DNA of 64,000 nucleotides from positions 62,001 through 126,000 of the forward strand of contig OY762933.1 of NCBI GenBank assembly GCA_963666765.1. The letters run 5' to 3'. Numbering within the stretch: position 1 is the stretch's first letter; every line of letters starts with the position of its first letter. Shown here piece after piece: positions 63,905-64,000 of the stretch. Source of the DNA: Foliamicus sp963666765. Lineage in GTDB: Bacteria; Pseudomonadota; Gammaproteobacteria; Steroidobacterales; Foliamicaceae. Made by a program: the position numbers and the translations under genes. A model generated the notes under the pieces. It was not told the origin of the DNA, did not search any database, and saw nothing but the letters and a program-made list of their open reading frames with translations.

Positions 63905-64000
63905 ATGGGCACATTCTCGGTGCAGCTCCAGGTGGGGGACCCCTCGGGTCACCGCTTCGAAACAATCGAGGCCATGGTTGATTCGGGGGCGACCTACACG
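63905..64000 (+). CDS. Retropepsin-like aspartic protease, N-terminal part
   Basis: 32 codons to the window end: MGTFSVQLQVGDPSGHRFET, then AMVDSGATYT. The VDSGAT motif is the aspartate site of retropepsin-like clan AA proteases. GAAGG precedes the ATG closely. The rest lies outside the window. Confidence 0.65.
   Translation, partial: MGTFSVQLQVGDPSGHRFETIEAMVDSGATYT

Overview
This is high-GC Gram-negative DNA, probably from a gammaproteobacterium. The grounds are a TonB-dependent receptor, lipoprotein and Tat signal peptides, an IclR regulator, a periplasmic c-type cytochrome and dense overlapping genes. I cannot name the species from the sequence. No rRNA, tRNA or CRISPR array was seen.

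Region 1 (1 to about 38.6 kb) is a GC-rich catabolic and envelope region. It carries a flavoprotein, a solute-binding protein, an esterase, three Tat-exported flavin amine oxidases, two M24-peptidase-like proteins, two DUF1838-like proteins, two Bcr/CflA-type exporters plus two other MFS carriers, a fused double nitrilase, a metallo-beta-lactamase-fold hydrolase, an alpha/beta hydrolase, a cupin, and a TonB receptor divergent from an IclR regulator. Repeated gene types and many ATGA/GTGA/TGATG overlaps suggest one large, partly duplicated uptake-and-oxidation programme for an unidentified amine or amide compound. One amine oxidase overlaps a cytochrome c gene, which suggests a dehydrogenase that passes electrons to the cytochrome. 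Three sulfatase-modifying-factor-fold proteins without the catalytic cysteines, a desaturase, a DUF2235 hydrolase and a secreted protein built of 18-residue repeats follow.

Region 2 (28.2 to 63.2 kb) contains four toxin-antitoxin modules: AbrB-Doc, AbrB-PIN, UPF0175-DUF3368 and HigBA. From about 40.9 to 58.7 kb it is a scrap yard of genome-conflict genes, part of it visibly richer in A and T: two truncated divergent genes, a NYN RNase behind a terminator-like hairpin, a broken HNH endonuclease and its duplicated fragment, a membrane-anchored dCTP-deaminase-fold protein, a PD-(D/E)XK-like protein, an McrA-like HNH enzyme, a C5-cytosine methyltransferase and a MORC-like GHKL ATPase. The last three are the most likely defence system in the window. 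Its ATPase gene is split by an insertion sequence.

Mobile DNA: two IS1182-like elements, one IS5-family element and three 158-bp MITE-like elements all sit between copies of CTAG (one TTAG). Removing either IS1182-like element with one CTAG restores an open frame exactly. The MITEs sit on the TAG stop codons of neighbouring genes.

Region 3 (59 to 64 kb) holds a large M1-M28-PDZ peptidase gene interrupted by an amber codon, HigBA, a DUF4870 membrane protein and the start of a retropepsin-like protease.
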